A DNA stretch of 64,000 nucleotides from Bathynomus jamesi (GCA_023014485.1 JAJOZX010009098.1:62001-126000), one strand, 5' to 3'; positions 44,483-56,129 are shown, counted from the stretch's first letter. Program-made: numbers and translations. The notes: a model not told the origin generated them from the sequence alone.

Positions 44483-46601
44483 GCCTAGACTAACTACGAG
44501 ATAAAGGTTAAGCTTAGCCTAGACTAACTACAAGATACAACTTTGAGAGTTGTTCTTAAATTTGGCATTGTTTCATCTCATTATCATGTTTCGTTGCAAT
44601 AATATAGCTATTTAAAATCCCACCATGACTTTACGGACACACATCACCGCCTAGATGTCTGCAGGGCTACCAGAGGAGCCCATATCGAACTACGTTAAAT
44701 AAAGTTATTCTTTTAGAGTTGTTCTTCAATTTGCCTTTTTTTCATCTCATTATCATGTTTCGTTGCAATAATATAGCTATTTAAAATCCCACCATGACTT
44801 TACGGACACACTGTATATTAGGGGTGCACCGGATATTGAATTTCAGTATCCGGCCTGATACCGGATAATTCTTAAATGCTATACATATGTCTAAGTATTT
44901 AAATATTTTATATAACTAACTGGCCTTTAACTATAATATAAAATTTGCATCAACTGTACTACTAACTACTGCTTTTTATTATTTTAGTAGCTATGTTTAT
45001 TATTTTATTAAATTTTATTCCACTCCCACTTTTTCATTATTAATTTATTATTATAACTTTAGTAGTATTAATGTAGCTGCAAACCAATGGACTATAATAT
45101 TTTTATATATTTATTAATATCTACATACAGTAATTTACAAATGGCACAGTTCACTGCCAGCCCACTAATTTAACAGCAACAGTCTGTCTGCCAGGCCAGA
45201 ATTTTTTATGCATGATTGTTTCAGATTATATTAAAATGTGTTCCTTAAAAGTAATAACAAAGTCATACAAGGCTTATTGCAATGAAATGACAAAGACTAT
45301 GGAATCCCCATTCTTTAAAATGTTTCCAAAAATAATATACTGTATATAATATAAACTAGACGATATAATAGTTGGAGGTGAGCCTTTCTAGAGAGAGATT
45401 GTGTCTTGTTAACCTCTGTGTTTTTGATTGCTTATTTTTATCTAAATCTTTTGTTTTACTTTTGGGAGTTAGATTAACAAGAGATAGGCTATATAGGAGT
45501 ATATAACATTAATTGTTTAAAGATTCTAAAAAGATAGTACTATTGTTGAGCTATTTGACTGGATTGGGCCTAGCTTAGCTCTGAGCAGTTTGGCCTAATC
45601 TGATAGCTTCGGGTTTTGGATTGTGACAGATAAGAATTTGTTTTAAATTTCTTTCACTAATTAGAAGTGATAAGTTTGACAAAATTAATCATAGTTGCCA
45701 ACTTTACACTTATTTTGTTTAATGCTAAGCTTAAATGTTTATTAGGGCCTAGTTTTGAGAGTAAGAAAGACTGTCACTCTGGTTTTATAACTCCAATTTA
45801 AAGTTGGGTGTAGGCTCATTAGTAATGCAATTTTAAATGATTAAATATCACTTAGCATTAATATTAAGAATTAGTTCTTGACATTAAATCATATATTAAT
45901 AAATTTACATATATTTTGTAAATAGGGCCATTATTTACAAAATGCTGGTTTCTGATATTGATAATAGTTATTTTTCTGTAGTTATTTCAGGTGCTGAATT
46001 AAAATCTGGTATCTGTTTCATGCAGTGTTAAATACTAAACCTATTAGGCCTAATATGCCATGCCAAATATACCAACCCTAATATACTCAAATTATTGAGC
46101 AGACCCTAGACAATTACCTATCTAACCTAATTTACTTAACTCATGTACCTAGGCTAACCTACTAAACCTAACTCAAGTCTTACCTAACCAAATGCCTATT
46201 TTTTTTAATTTTATGCTAAATTTGCAGTAAATTGCTTGATTTGGTATAGCCTTTCATAGGATAAAAGAAATTGATTCAAAAACAACATATAATAAATATT
46301 GATCATAAATAGTTAGCTAATATGATATTTTTCATTTATTTCATGTATATATATCATTGATTCTTATGGGTATTATTTAAGTTAGCCTAGCTGGCTCGTA
46401 AATTAAACTATTAAATTAGGTTGGTTTACAAATTATTGATAACAATGGCAAGTTTTATATGGAAACTATTTAACATTGAACATCCTCCTGACACTGTGGC
46501 ACAATGTAAACTATGTCAAAAGTCAAAACAGAGAGGAACTAAGGGAAAAGGGCAAAAGTCTTTTAGTACAACTCCACTTCACAATCATGGCAGAAAATTT
46601 C

Positions 46602-47427
46602 GGTTGTTTTAAATGAAATGGGCTGGACCTGTAAATCAAAATAACTTTTTATGAGGTAGTTTTAGTCGCTTTATTCAAATTTGTCACTAATTTTTTTGTG
46701 CAAATGCATATTAATGGTGAAAATTATGATACTAATAATATATATGTATATACACACGCTCAATTTTGGTCCGACGAGTACAATTTTGTGCTATTTGTAC
46801 AGGAAAATAGTGATGACGTCATTTTCTATGCCCCGTTCACATGTCTTTCAGTCCGAACGTAGCAGATCAGTTTTGTATGATGTTGTTGTGCGAAGGGTGT
46901 GAGTTGTCTTACCTTACGGCAATTGAACGTTTAGTTTATCTATTAGGCCTTATATCTTTCCTTAAAATACATTTTTCTAGTGTATTTTGGTGTGCTTTGT
47001 TCAAATATAACCTTCATTTCCTGTGCAAATGTAAAGAAATAAATTTTTTTTTACATTATTTCGGAGTCATATTTCGTCATATCAGGAACGAACTTTAGGT
47101 TATTAGCGGGGGTCAAGGGGGCAGAGCCCCTTTGTTAGCGTTAGGTTTAGTTAGGTTAGGTTTAGTCAGGTTAAATTTAGTTAGGTTAAGTTAGGTTTAG
47201 TTAGGTTAGGCTAGGTTTAGTTAGTTTTCATAATTTTTGGTTAATATATTGCTATTCACATGACCAGAAATGAAGAAATATGACTCCGAAGTAATGTACA
47301 AATAATCATTTTGCTTTCCATTTGCACAGGAAATGAAGGTTATATTTGAACAGAGCACACCAAAATACACAAGAAAAATGTATTTTTTATTTCAACTTCA
47401 GGCCATGTCATTTGCGACATAATTACC
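46602..47427. mobile_element. Foldback/MULE-like insertion with TTAGG-rich centre, 826 bp
   Basis: Flanked by exact 9-bp copies of GAAAATTTC (46593-46601 and 47428-47436), a Mutator-type duplication length. Long inverted arms lie inside (about 46965-47085 against 47265-47395; shared words TATAACCTTCATTTCCTGTG and TATTTCGGAGTCATATT). The centre is a run of GTTAGGTTTAG-like words. The ends GGTTGTTTT and GGTAATTATG (read inward) are only weakly alike. The open frames inside are not coding. It splits the hAT BED-finger exon. Confidence 0.75.
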
Positions 47428-48379
47428 GAAAATTTCATTCCAAACAATATAATGAAGCCAAAGAACTTAGCAAAAAGGGCAAAGAAATTACAGAAGCAGG
47501 ACCGTCAACTTCTTTGCCATCTTCAGCAGAGAAAAAAAGATAGCTGAAATGAATAAACAGTTATCCCTAGAAGAAAGCTTTGCATCAAAGAAAGTGTGGG
47601 ACATAAATGACCCAAGGGCTGAAGAAATTCATAAGAAGATTGGACTAATGATGGCACTGGACAATCAGCCATTTACCATGGCAGCCTCGGTATTTGATTC
47701 TTAGTCGTCGCTTTTTCTCTGAAAATATCATCCCAAAACTCTATAATAACCTGAGGGAGACTGTTACTGCTGAACTTGCAAAGGCTAAGTCTGTTAGTTT
47801 TACTTCTGATATATGGACATGTCCCTCATCTCATGAGACATTTATTTTCTTTCTGGGCATTGGATAAAGGAAGAATTCATACATAGAGATGCAGTTCTAC
47901 ATGCCTCTCATTTTCCTGGGTCACATACAGGAGTAAATGTTGCTGAAAAGTTAGTGCATGTGGGAGAGTTAGAATTTGAGTGAAACTCGGAGACATATCT
48001 TAGTGCGAGATGGTGGAACAAACATGTCACTAGGAAGTGACTTGACAAAAATTAAATCTGTGCACTGTACAATTCACCTCCTACAACTAGTGGTTAATGA
48101 TGCAGTCTTGTCTCAAAGAAGCATAAAAAACATTCTTGCAAAAACTCGCAAATTAGCTCCCCACTTTAATCATTCAGCTTTGGCATGCACTGAATTCAAG
48201 ACAATTCAGAAGGAACAAGGGACACCACCACTCCTCCTTGTCCAAGATGTTGCAACACGTTGGAATAGTGCCTACCTCATGTTAGATCGGTTACTGAAAT
48301 TAAAGAGAGCTATTCATCTGTATTTAGCTGACCACAATGAACTCCCTAACATTTCATCTTATGAGTGGCAAATAATAGG

Positions 48380-49062
48380 GGGTAGCGTACGATTCAGCGC
48401 CGCCACTTCAGCGCCGACGTTTCAGCGCCGCCATTTCAGCGCCAGGCCACTTCAGCGCCAGACTATTCAGCGATGGGCCCTTTCAGCGCCCGCCACAATA
48501 GTTTCAAGACAACTCAATAAAATGTGCAGGCTAAGGATCGATATATCTAATGAAAATAATTAATTCAATTTTTTTATTTTATGTGCAGGTACTAATTTTT
48601 TTTATAATGGAAGGAAAATAAAGGGTTCACAAATTCTGAAATAAAAAAAGGGAAAATGATATAAGTGTTGGGAGCAAAATATTCTGAAATTACATCATTA
48701 GTTATATGAATAAATATTCTTAACCTAACCTAACCTAACTTGAAGCCGGCTAACTACGGCTAACGCCTGCTGCGGGCTGTTTTTAACCTAACCTAACCTA
48801 ACCTAACCTAATCCCAACACTAATTTTTTTTATAATGGAAGGAAAATAAAGTACCATAACCAAAACCAAACCAACATTATACAAAGTTAATAACAACAAG
48901 TAATGTTAATAAAACAAGTAAAGTCAAAACAAGTATAGTCAATAAAAACAACAGAGAAAATGACCGGCGCTGAAAGGGCCCGTCGCTGAATAGTCTGGCG
49001 CTGAAGTGGCCTGGCGCTGAAATGGCGGCGCTGAAACGTCGGCGCTGAAGTGGCCCATCCCC
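48380..49062. mobile_element. MULE-like MITE with TTCAGCGCC repeats in its TIRs, 683 bp
   Basis: Exact 9-bp duplication AATAATAGG at 48371-48379 and 49063-49071. Each end consists of about seven spaced copies of TTCAGCGCC, mirrored as GGCGCTGAA at the right. The centre has CCTAACCTAACC runs (48723-48815) and a direct repeat of TTTTTATAATGGAAGGAAAATAAAG (about 48600 and 48826). No transposase. Confidence 0.85.
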
Positions 49063-50002
49063 AATAATAGGACGCCTACTAGAACTCTTACAGCCTTTCT
49101 TTAGACTCACACAAGAAATGAGCTCAGAATTTTGCACTCTCTCTGTGGTAATTCCAAATATTTGCACATTGGAAAGATTTTTATCTAAAGTTGGTAAAGG
49201 AGACCAAAGAGTACAGACAACAAAGCAAGAACTTCTAACATCACTCCGAACACGCTTCTTTTCCCAGAATGGTCTCAACATCATGAAGAATCGTATGTAT
49301 GTTTTAGCACAGTAGTTGACCCTCTTTTCAAGATGGAATTTATTTCTGTTGATCAGAGGGAACAAGGAAGAGCATGGCTTCTAGAAGAAGTAGTAAACAA
49401 TCAAAGAGAGCAACTTGAACTATTGAAAGAGATTAGAGCAAGCAGCAGTAGCAATGGGGAGAGTTCAACTGGCTTATCACCAAGGTCCAAGAAACCAAGA
49501 GAGGCTGAAGCTGTCTTTAGTGCTTGCTTCCTAGAAATTGCGCATGAATCTCTCTCAGAAGTAACAGGAACTAGCATGACAGGTAATATAAATGTTAGCT
49601 TTTACTATAGTACAAACTATTACATAAATAGCCAATATGTGACATGAACTAGTCAGTTTACAGAAGCTAGGAACAGCCAAGCAAACAATGATTATGATAT
49701 AACCAGAAGCTTGTCTGAGATCTAGGTACCTATGAAACTTTGATATATAACACTTTAAATTTTATTCCATTTCTAATTTTCCTTTTAGGAGACCGAGGTA
49801 AAAGAAAAAGGCCTGATACAATGTCCTTGGTTGAAGCTGCAGAAGAGGTTGATCGCTACATTAAACTTCCTCTTTTAGGGCGGCAACATTTTCCTCTGAA
49901 GTACTGGAGAGAAGATAAATTCCCTCTTCTGAGAAATCTTGCCTCCAAACTTCTTTCAACTAACTCCAGCATCATGTTTTCTCTGAGAGAATGTACTCAG
50001 AA

Positions 50003-50560
50003 CAGACCCGTAACTACCTAATTTTGCGCCCGAGGCAAGTTCATAAAATTGCGCCCCCCTACACTTGCGCCCCCCTATTCCTATAACACTACACGATCCT
50101 CTAAGTGGTAAATTGTTTTTGGCACAAAACATCACAGCATCAAGAACTATTTTCAGAATATGTCTCCATTTTTGTTTATCAGTTTCAATAGCTTTCTGTA
50201 GTGCATCATCGATACATTGTCCGCACAATAGTCTTTTTTGTAGGGATTTCCACATACAGAAATTTTCACGATGATTAGTTGAATTTTCATGTTCTACGAT
50301 ACAGTTTAAATTTTTTCAGTCATTAAATCCTGTTTTCTGATTTGCAATATTCGGTTTGGAAAAGCGCTGATCGAATAATATGCATAGAAAACAGAAAAAA
50401 AAGTACTGAAAAGTACTGAAAATTTATAGAAATGCGCCCTTTCCCTAATGGCATGGCGTACTTGGGATAGTAGATACATATTTTATATAGTTTCTCTCCG
50501 CCCCTCAGCTTTGCGCACCAGAGCAAGTGCCTCACTCGCCTCGCCCTTGTTAAGGCACTG
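50003..50560. mobile_element. hAT-type MITE, 558 bp
   Basis: Starts CAGACCCGTAACTACC and ends TTGTTAAGGCACTG. Exact 8-bp duplication ACTCAGAA at 49995-50002 and 50561-50568. Repeated GCGCCCCCCTA words lie near the left end, with a CGAGGC/GCCTCG match between the ends. Inserted in the dimerisation domain of the hAT transposase. Confidence 0.8.
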
Positions 50561-51204
50561 ACTCAGAATATGGAAACGTCTTCGAAGAGAAACGATCTAG
50601 ATTATTGCCTCATCGAGGTGAAATGCTATTATTCATTCACCATAATGGGCGAAAGTTTTTATAAATCCTTATGGATGCTTATTCTGTTTTTCTAATTAAA
50701 ATTTCGAAATAAATGGTTGTATCAATTTTCTTATTTTAAATATAATTTATTCAATAGTCAGCAATCCAGCAGAATAAGACAACTATCCTGCCCCTCTGTC
50801 AACCTGACAAATTTCAAAAATGCTAAATTATTTGTTAAACAAGATTTTCCTGACTGAAAAGTATGCTGAGAACCTGAAATAAATTTATTTTCATCTGGAC
50901 ACATAGGTGGCGCTCAATGGTAATTTTCAGAACTCTAAAAAAATGCATTGACTATTGATATAAGGCTTGCTACCTTTCTTGAAAGTAGTCCCATTATACC
51001 TGTACCACTAATTACTGTAACTTCAATCATTATTATTGCAGTTGTAACTCTTTAACTACAATATTTTATCAGTTTCTATGTAATTTAGAGTCTGATTATA
51101 TGACTTATATTGTCTTTTTTAGTTAATATCCGGCTATCCGGCGGATAGCGGATACCAGATATTTGGCATTATCCGGCCAGATACCTTATCCGGTGCACCC
51201 CTTA

Positions 51205-51226
51205 TATATATATATAATATATTATA

Positions 51227-51261
<35 letters not shown>

Positions 51262-51342
51262 GAAAGCCCCACGTGCCACGCACAAAGTCCTTAACTTTCC
51301 ACCCATGTCGCAGCGCGATCATGCGGGGGGTTTTCATATATA

Positions 51343-51425
<83 letters not shown>
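51205..51425. repeat. (TA)n, (GT)n and (GA)n compound microsatellite
   Basis: Two (TA)n tracts (51205-51260 and 51337-51391), then GT and GA runs to 51434. The short unique piece between them (51261-51336) has no recognisable feature. Confidence 0.9.
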
Positions 51426-51435
<10 letters not shown>

Positions 51436-52966
51436 GAATTTTTTACTTCAGTTTTTACAATAGAAGATGTAACGAATATCCCTACGGTTATAGACATAAT
51501 ACCTTTTGACAATGGTAATACTTTAGATAATATTGTGGTTAGTGATAGGGAGGTAATGCGCTATATTGATAAAATGAAAATGTGTAAATTACAGGAGCCG
51601 GATTCCATATATCCCATACAACTAAAAGAATTAAAAGAAAGCACTGTTGTGCCGCTCACAAAGATTTTTAATGCGTCTCTTTCTGAGGGGTGCGTATCAG
51701 ATAATTTCGAGTTAGCAAATGTAACACCTATTTTCAAGAAAGGCAATAAAGGTGCGGCGGGAAATTGTAGGACAATCAGTTTAATGTCTGTTGTAGGTAA
51801 GCTACTGGAATCATTAATTAGGGATCGTATAATCGAACACTTGGAATTGCATAACTCGATTTGAAATACGCAGCACTGTTTTAGGCGAAACAAATCTTGC
51901 TTAACTAATCTTTTAGAATTTTTCAAAGCGTGGTTGAAGTTTACGATAGTCATCGGGCGGTAGATTCAGTGTATTTAGATTTTCAAAAGCGTTTGACATC
52001 GAACCGCACAAAAGACTCATTGAAAAAATCAAAGCTTATGAAATCAGGGGTGTAGTAATAAATTGGATAAAAGAGTGGTTGCGAAGTAGGAAACAGAGGG
52101 TGGTCTTGATGGAGCGGAGTCGTGTCGGGCTAATGTAGCGAGCGGCGTTCCTCAGGGTTCTCTATTGGGCCCCTTGCTTTTTCTTATAAGTATTAACGAT
52201 TTAGATGTCGGCCAAGTCACTACAGTTTCAAAGTTTGCGGATGACACGAAGTTGGGTGGTAGAGCAATTAATGCTGAAGATAGAGGTAAAATCCAGGAAG
52301 ATCTGAACAAAATTGTTGATTGGTCAGTCACATGGCAAATGAGATTTAACGTCGATAAGTGCAAAATTTTACATATAGGTTCGCGTAACGGTAATTTTGC
52401 GTATAGTATGTCAGGGAAGGAGTTGGCAAGCGGAGAACAGGAAAAAGATTTAGGAGTTATCGTCACTGATGATTTAAAAGTGGCGAAACAAAGTACAGCA
52501 GCGGTCAATAAGGCGAACAAGGTGCTAGGTTTTATAGCTAGGAATTTTGAGTACAAATCGCGCGATATTATTGCTCCTCTTTATAAATCATTAGTTAGAC
52601 CCCATTTGGAATACGCGATCCAATTTTGGAATCCGCATATGCGAAAAGATATAGATAAAATCGAAAGAGTTTAAAGACGAGCAACTAAGGTGATTCCGTC
52701 GCTTAGGTCGAAGTCGTACGAGGATAGGCTTAAGGAGTTAAAATTATGAATGGGTTCAATAACGTAAATAGAGATAGCTTTTTCGAAATATCACAATATA
52801 ATAGAACTAGAAATAATGGGTGTAAGTTGACAAGTAGAAGATTCGAGACAGCAGTTGCCAAAAACTTTTTTACGCATAGAATAGTAAATAGCTGGAATAG
52901 TTTGCCGGTAGAAGTAATTAGTAGCACGTCTATAAACATGTTTAAAAATCGTAGACGCATATATTG
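51426..52966 (+). pseudogene. CR1/Jockey-like non-LTR reverse transcriptase, 5'-truncated
   Basis: Starts abruptly after the (GA)n tract. Early frames give ELANVTPIFKKGNKGAAGNC (finger domain). The palm follows with GPLLFLISINDLDVGQVTTV and catalytic FADDTKLGG (52165-52300). The thumb has KDLGVIVTDDLKVAKQ and PHLEYAIQFWNPH. The end reads NSWNSLPVEVISSTSINMFK. Stops at about 51862, 52673 and 52747, with frame changes near 51905-52150. A different family from 13718 and 56130. A SINE-like body follows at 53010. Confidence 0.85.
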
Positions 52967-53004
52967 ATAGAGTGATATAATTTAAGGTAGTAAAATTTAG
53001 GTTT

Positions 53005-53050
53005 TTTTTGTTCGGAACCCACGTAAAATTGTAGGGTCCCTCTGTCACCA
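53005..53050 (+). repeat. SINE body fragment
   Basis: CCCACGTAAAATTGTAGGGTC followed by CCTCTGTCACCATG matches the shared body of the SINEs at 22700 and 54910. Confidence 0.5.
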
Positions 53051-53217
53051 TGGAGAACATCGCAGAACACAACTACAAAGGTATTATGCACCGAGCTAAG
53101 ACGGTAAAAAGACCGGGTAGAGAAACCAATTACGCTGAAGAAATTGTAATATGTATGGGTTCATTCATTTTAAATGGTTTTGAGTATTACAATACGGCTG
53201 TATTCAGTTCAATAAAG

Positions 53218-53784
53218 GGTAATATTTGTTTTAGCACACATCGGTGTTTTTCGACTAACATATATTTTTCTGGTCAATCTTTAGTCGTTTTTCTCGAATC
53301 TGACATCCGTTTCCTGTGCAAACGTGTATTTTTTGAGATATCTTCACTTGAAAATATCTAGTTTTTATTTAGTGATTTCACCATTTTTATATTTTTTCGC
53401 TTCTCATTTAGTAGCTATAATCGCGATACGTTAATTTTTTCGTTCTTCATTTAGTTATCAGCCGTACATATTCGCGATAGGTTGTGCCCTTCCTGTAATC
53501 TTGATCTTGATTTTGAGGTTAAGGTTAGGTTAAGGTTAGGTTATTCATTAGGGAAAGATGAAAACATATTTTTCTGGTAAATTTTTAGTCGTTTTGCACG
53601 AATCTGATATTCGTTTACTGTGCAAACGCGTAGTTTTTTGCGATATCTTCACGTGAACATCTCTCAAAAACTACACATTCGGAAAGGAAACGGATGGCAG
53701 ATTCGTCAAAAACGACTAAATATTGACGAGAAAAATATGTTTTCGTCGAAAAAACACCGATGTGTGCTAAAACGAATATTTACC
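53218..53784. mobile_element. Foldback element, relative of 46602-47427
   Basis: Outer arms about 53218-53350 and 53640-53784 are inverted copies (AGCACACATCGGTGTTTTT, TTTAGTCGTTTTT, CCGTTTCCT). A third, direct copy lies at 53555-53660. The centre has GGTTAAGGTTAGG runs. The termini GGTAATATTTG and GGTAAATATTCG (read inward) agree. The 9-base flanks TCAATAAAG and TAAATAACT match at only 6 of 9 positions, so the duplication is uncertain. Non-coding. Confidence 0.65.
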
Positions 53785-54783
53785 TAAATAACTACCAATT
53801 GTAGATAAAATTGTCTAACAGTCAAATTTAAATTGCTCGTGCATTTTACTTAATTGTCTTATTATTATTATTAAGTATCTTCCCTAAACAAATGAGGCGC
53901 TCCAGACCACAACCTGCCAAGCGCCAGTAGGGCCAGAATTGAGTTATTTATACCACTATATTCTCCCACCCTTCCTTTGTCCCGTGGGTGAGTCAGGGAG
54001 CAGATTGTGGACCTGAACGTATGGTCAAAATCAATCAAATATCGTTATTGGTTCAAAAGTTATGGCATTCTGCAAGTTGACAAACTTTTACTGCATTTTT
54101 CTCCATTTTTTTAATTTTGGCGCTTGACAGCTCGTGGTCCAGAGCGCCGAAAATATTCATCACTGTCAAAAATTTCATTTTTGCGTTGTAAGTTGTTTAA
54201 TAAAATCTTTGACGAATACATTATTTTTGTTAAAGGCTTTTCAATTATTTCCCTAGTAGAAAAATAAAGAAACATAGAGTTAAATTTATATATGGTGGTT
54301 TAATGGTAAACAGGCTTAAATAAAAAATATAAATAAAAAGTAAACGAAATATAAAATAACACTTTATATAACAACGTATATAATGTCAACGTATATAATA
54401 TATAATGTATATGTATATAATGATCAACGTATATTTATTACCAGTATTATACTTCACAAAAGTCATTTGGTGCAAATAAACGCCGTATTTGATCCTATTA
54501 ACAACGATGTAACAAATTTATAATGCAATATTCTTATTGTATTATTAAATTATACAATCATAAGTAAAACATAATTGAAATTGAAAATATACGAGTATAA
54601 ACCTCTGTATAATTTTCAGAATAAATCTTAAAATGTATTTTGTGCTGAGGTGCATTACCATGTAAAGATATACCCAAGCGAGACTGCTACGAATGAAAGT
54701 CATTCACAGTCAATTGAACAGTCATTTTTGGCAGTTTAACTTACCTAAACTTTATCCTAAAATCTCTATAAATGGTGTATATG
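53785..54783. repeat. AT-rich region with one inverted repeat
   Basis: GAGGCGCTCCAGACCACAACC (53893-53913) pairs imperfectly with TCGTGGTCCAGAGCGCC (54136-54152), a small foldback. The rest holds no recognisable gene. Confidence 0.4.
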
Positions 54784-54990
54784 TAGGGCTATAATTTTGG
54801 CCACGTCGCTGCATCGCTTCACATAAGATAAGCGAGGTTAAGCGACGATGCGTCTGTTCAGTAATTGGAGGTGACTTCTGCATTTAGATATAGTGACAGG
54901 TGGTTCGGATTCCACGTAAAGCTGTAGGTCCCTTCCGTCACATGACCTTTCCAATTAGAAAAGAGATTGAATAACACCCAAACCTAATAT
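54784..54990 (+). repeat. SINE with 5S-rRNA-like head and tRNA-like B box
   Basis: The segment 54800-54880 resembles 5S rRNA: GCGAGGTTAAGCGACG corresponds to the A-box area and GTTCAGTAATTGGAGGTGAC to the C-box area. It is followed by GGTTCGGATTCC, which is a tRNA B-box sequence. The shared body CACGTAAAGCTGTAGGTC and CCTTCCGTCACATGACC comes next, then an AT tail and (TA)n. Comparison is from memory of animal 5S rRNA. Confidence 0.6.
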
Positions 54991-54997
54991 ATATATA

Positions 54998-55043
<46 letters not shown>

Positions 55044-55225
55044 GTGTGTGTGTGGTGTGTGTGTGTACATATATATAATTACCAAAGTGAGCCTATAATA
55101 AGATAAGATAAGTAAGTCCCTTTACATGAAAAACAAGAAAACACAGATATGCTGTAATTTCACTGCAAAGGGACTTTGTGGCCACTCTGTACATTAAAAT
55201 TTCCACATTCAGTAACTGGGCTGTG

Positions 55226-55256
<31 letters not shown>

Positions 55257-55984
55257 ATGTGTGTGTGGGTGGGTGTTTGTTTTACTGTATCTTATGACTT
55301 ATAGGCATTCGTATATATATTTTGCATTCGCTATTCTTACACATCGTGGTAAGAATACATAATTATATAGTCTTAAAACTGTGCAGACTTCTACATAAAA
55401 GGATTTATTCTGCGTGGCAACACAAAATATGTAATAAAATATAATAGCGAAACAGTGGTATGACGTGGCTACCAGTAATGTCTGCATATTAAATGCAAAT
55501 CAGGATATACTCTTTAATTTTTAGATTTGCAATATATTTTAGCCTCTATTATGTATGAAGTGAAACGAAGGTATGAAATTGATTTATTACAAGCGAAGTC
55601 TTTCCGCCTATTCTGAACTCTTCAACCTTGAGCCTAGATCACGCGGCTATTCAGGGACAAGTTTTTTAAGTTTTTCCAATCCCGATTGTTTCCGAATAAT
55701 ACGTAAACGGTAAATCGGTTTTAACCCTTTCATACCTGATTTTCGTTTCTTTTAATGCCACAAAAAACCACTTATGTTATATCTCCAGAAAGAGTAAAAT
55801 CTCATAAAATTTGATGGTCTCATTTGCGACCATACGGCATGAAAAGTTAAGCGGGATACGATTCAGCGGTGAAAAACGGCAAGAAATGGCCGTGTAATAT
55901 GGGCTTCAGTGACTAAAACAAAAGTATTCATAAAAACGAATGTAAATCATTGAAATCCTTGGATCTTTACCTTTATAGCACACC
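54991..55984. other. Microsatellites and unassigned AT-rich sequence
   Basis: (TA)n and (GT)n at 54990-55070 and 55222-55275. No gene recognised between 55276 and 55984. Confidence 0.4.
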
Positions 55985-56120
55985 CAATTTCTTCTTTCAG
56001 TCAGTAACAATTTTTGAAGGTTAATTGAATGCCCGATTAGGTCAACTGTACGGCCTGACGATTGGTTAGGGTGAGTCGTGATATTTTCGTTAGTTTTAAC
56101 GAAAATATCACAATTAATAA
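55985..56120. repeat. Short copy of the GTCGTGATATTTTCGTTA hairpin repeat
   Basis: Contains GGTTAATTGAATGCCCGATTA and the hairpin TGATATTTTCGTTAG/AACGAAAATATCA, as at 15650-15760. Confidence 0.65.
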
Positions 56121-56129
56121 ATAATGATC

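Larger units (their letters stand above)
43662..44813 (-). mobile_element. IS630/mariner-type element with duplicated right end
   Basis: Ends CAGTGTGTCCGTAAAGTCAT and its complement, in (TA)n. The minus strand carries a broken transposase. The right end occurs twice: at 44575-44642, and again at about 44740-44813 after an inverted copy of the left 175 bp (44643-44813 mirrors 43662-43836). A hAT MITE is nested at 44292-44482. Confidence 0.75.
46445..50670 (+). pseudogene. hAT transposase with BED finger, split by three insertions
   Basis: The ATG at 46445 opens a BED zinc finger (FIWKLFNIEHPPDTVAQCKL, CxxC, then PLHNH). After the first insertion come the linker and the RNase H fold: AKAKSVSFTSDIWT (47800, first Asp) and VRDGGTNMSLG (47985), then KSVHCTIHLLQLVVNDAVL and VQDVATRWNSAYLMLDRL (48250). 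The C-terminal dimerisation block follows a GT-AG intron (49583-49788): LPLLGRQHFPLKYWREDKFP, and past the third insertion EEKRSRLLPHRGEML. Stops and frame changes lie near 47700, 47865, 47940, 49310 and 49970. Dead as written. Confidence 0.85.
44819..51204 (+). mobile_element. Large hAT transposon with three nested insertions
   Basis: Left end TAGGGGTGCACCGGATA and right end TATCCGGTGCACCCCTTA. Subterminal CCGGCC/GATACC repeats occur at both ends. It sits in (TA)n, so the 8-bp duplication cannot be read with confidence. Total about 6.4 kb, of which about 2.1 kb is later insertions (46602-47427, 48380-49062 and 50003-50560). It encodes a BED-finger hAT transposase. The left flank is the end of the mariner element 43662-44813. 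Confidence 0.85.

Noticed and set aside
46681..47098. Hydrophobic open frames inside the hAT gene
   Set aside because: They lie within the foldback insertion 46602-47427 and follow its AT-rich arms.
48380..49062. Spaced TTCAGCGCC repeats look like a CRISPR array
   Set aside because: The spacers are only 4-8 bases, the two halves are mirror images, and a 9-bp duplication flanks the block. This is a eukaryotic MITE.
53050..53361. 103-codon frame starting MENIAEHNYKG
   Set aside because: The start is in a SINE fragment and the second half runs into a foldback arm. No domain seen.
54784..54900. Possible 5S rRNA gene
   Set aside because: Only scattered box-like similarity, fused to a SINE body. 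Not a full 120-base gene.
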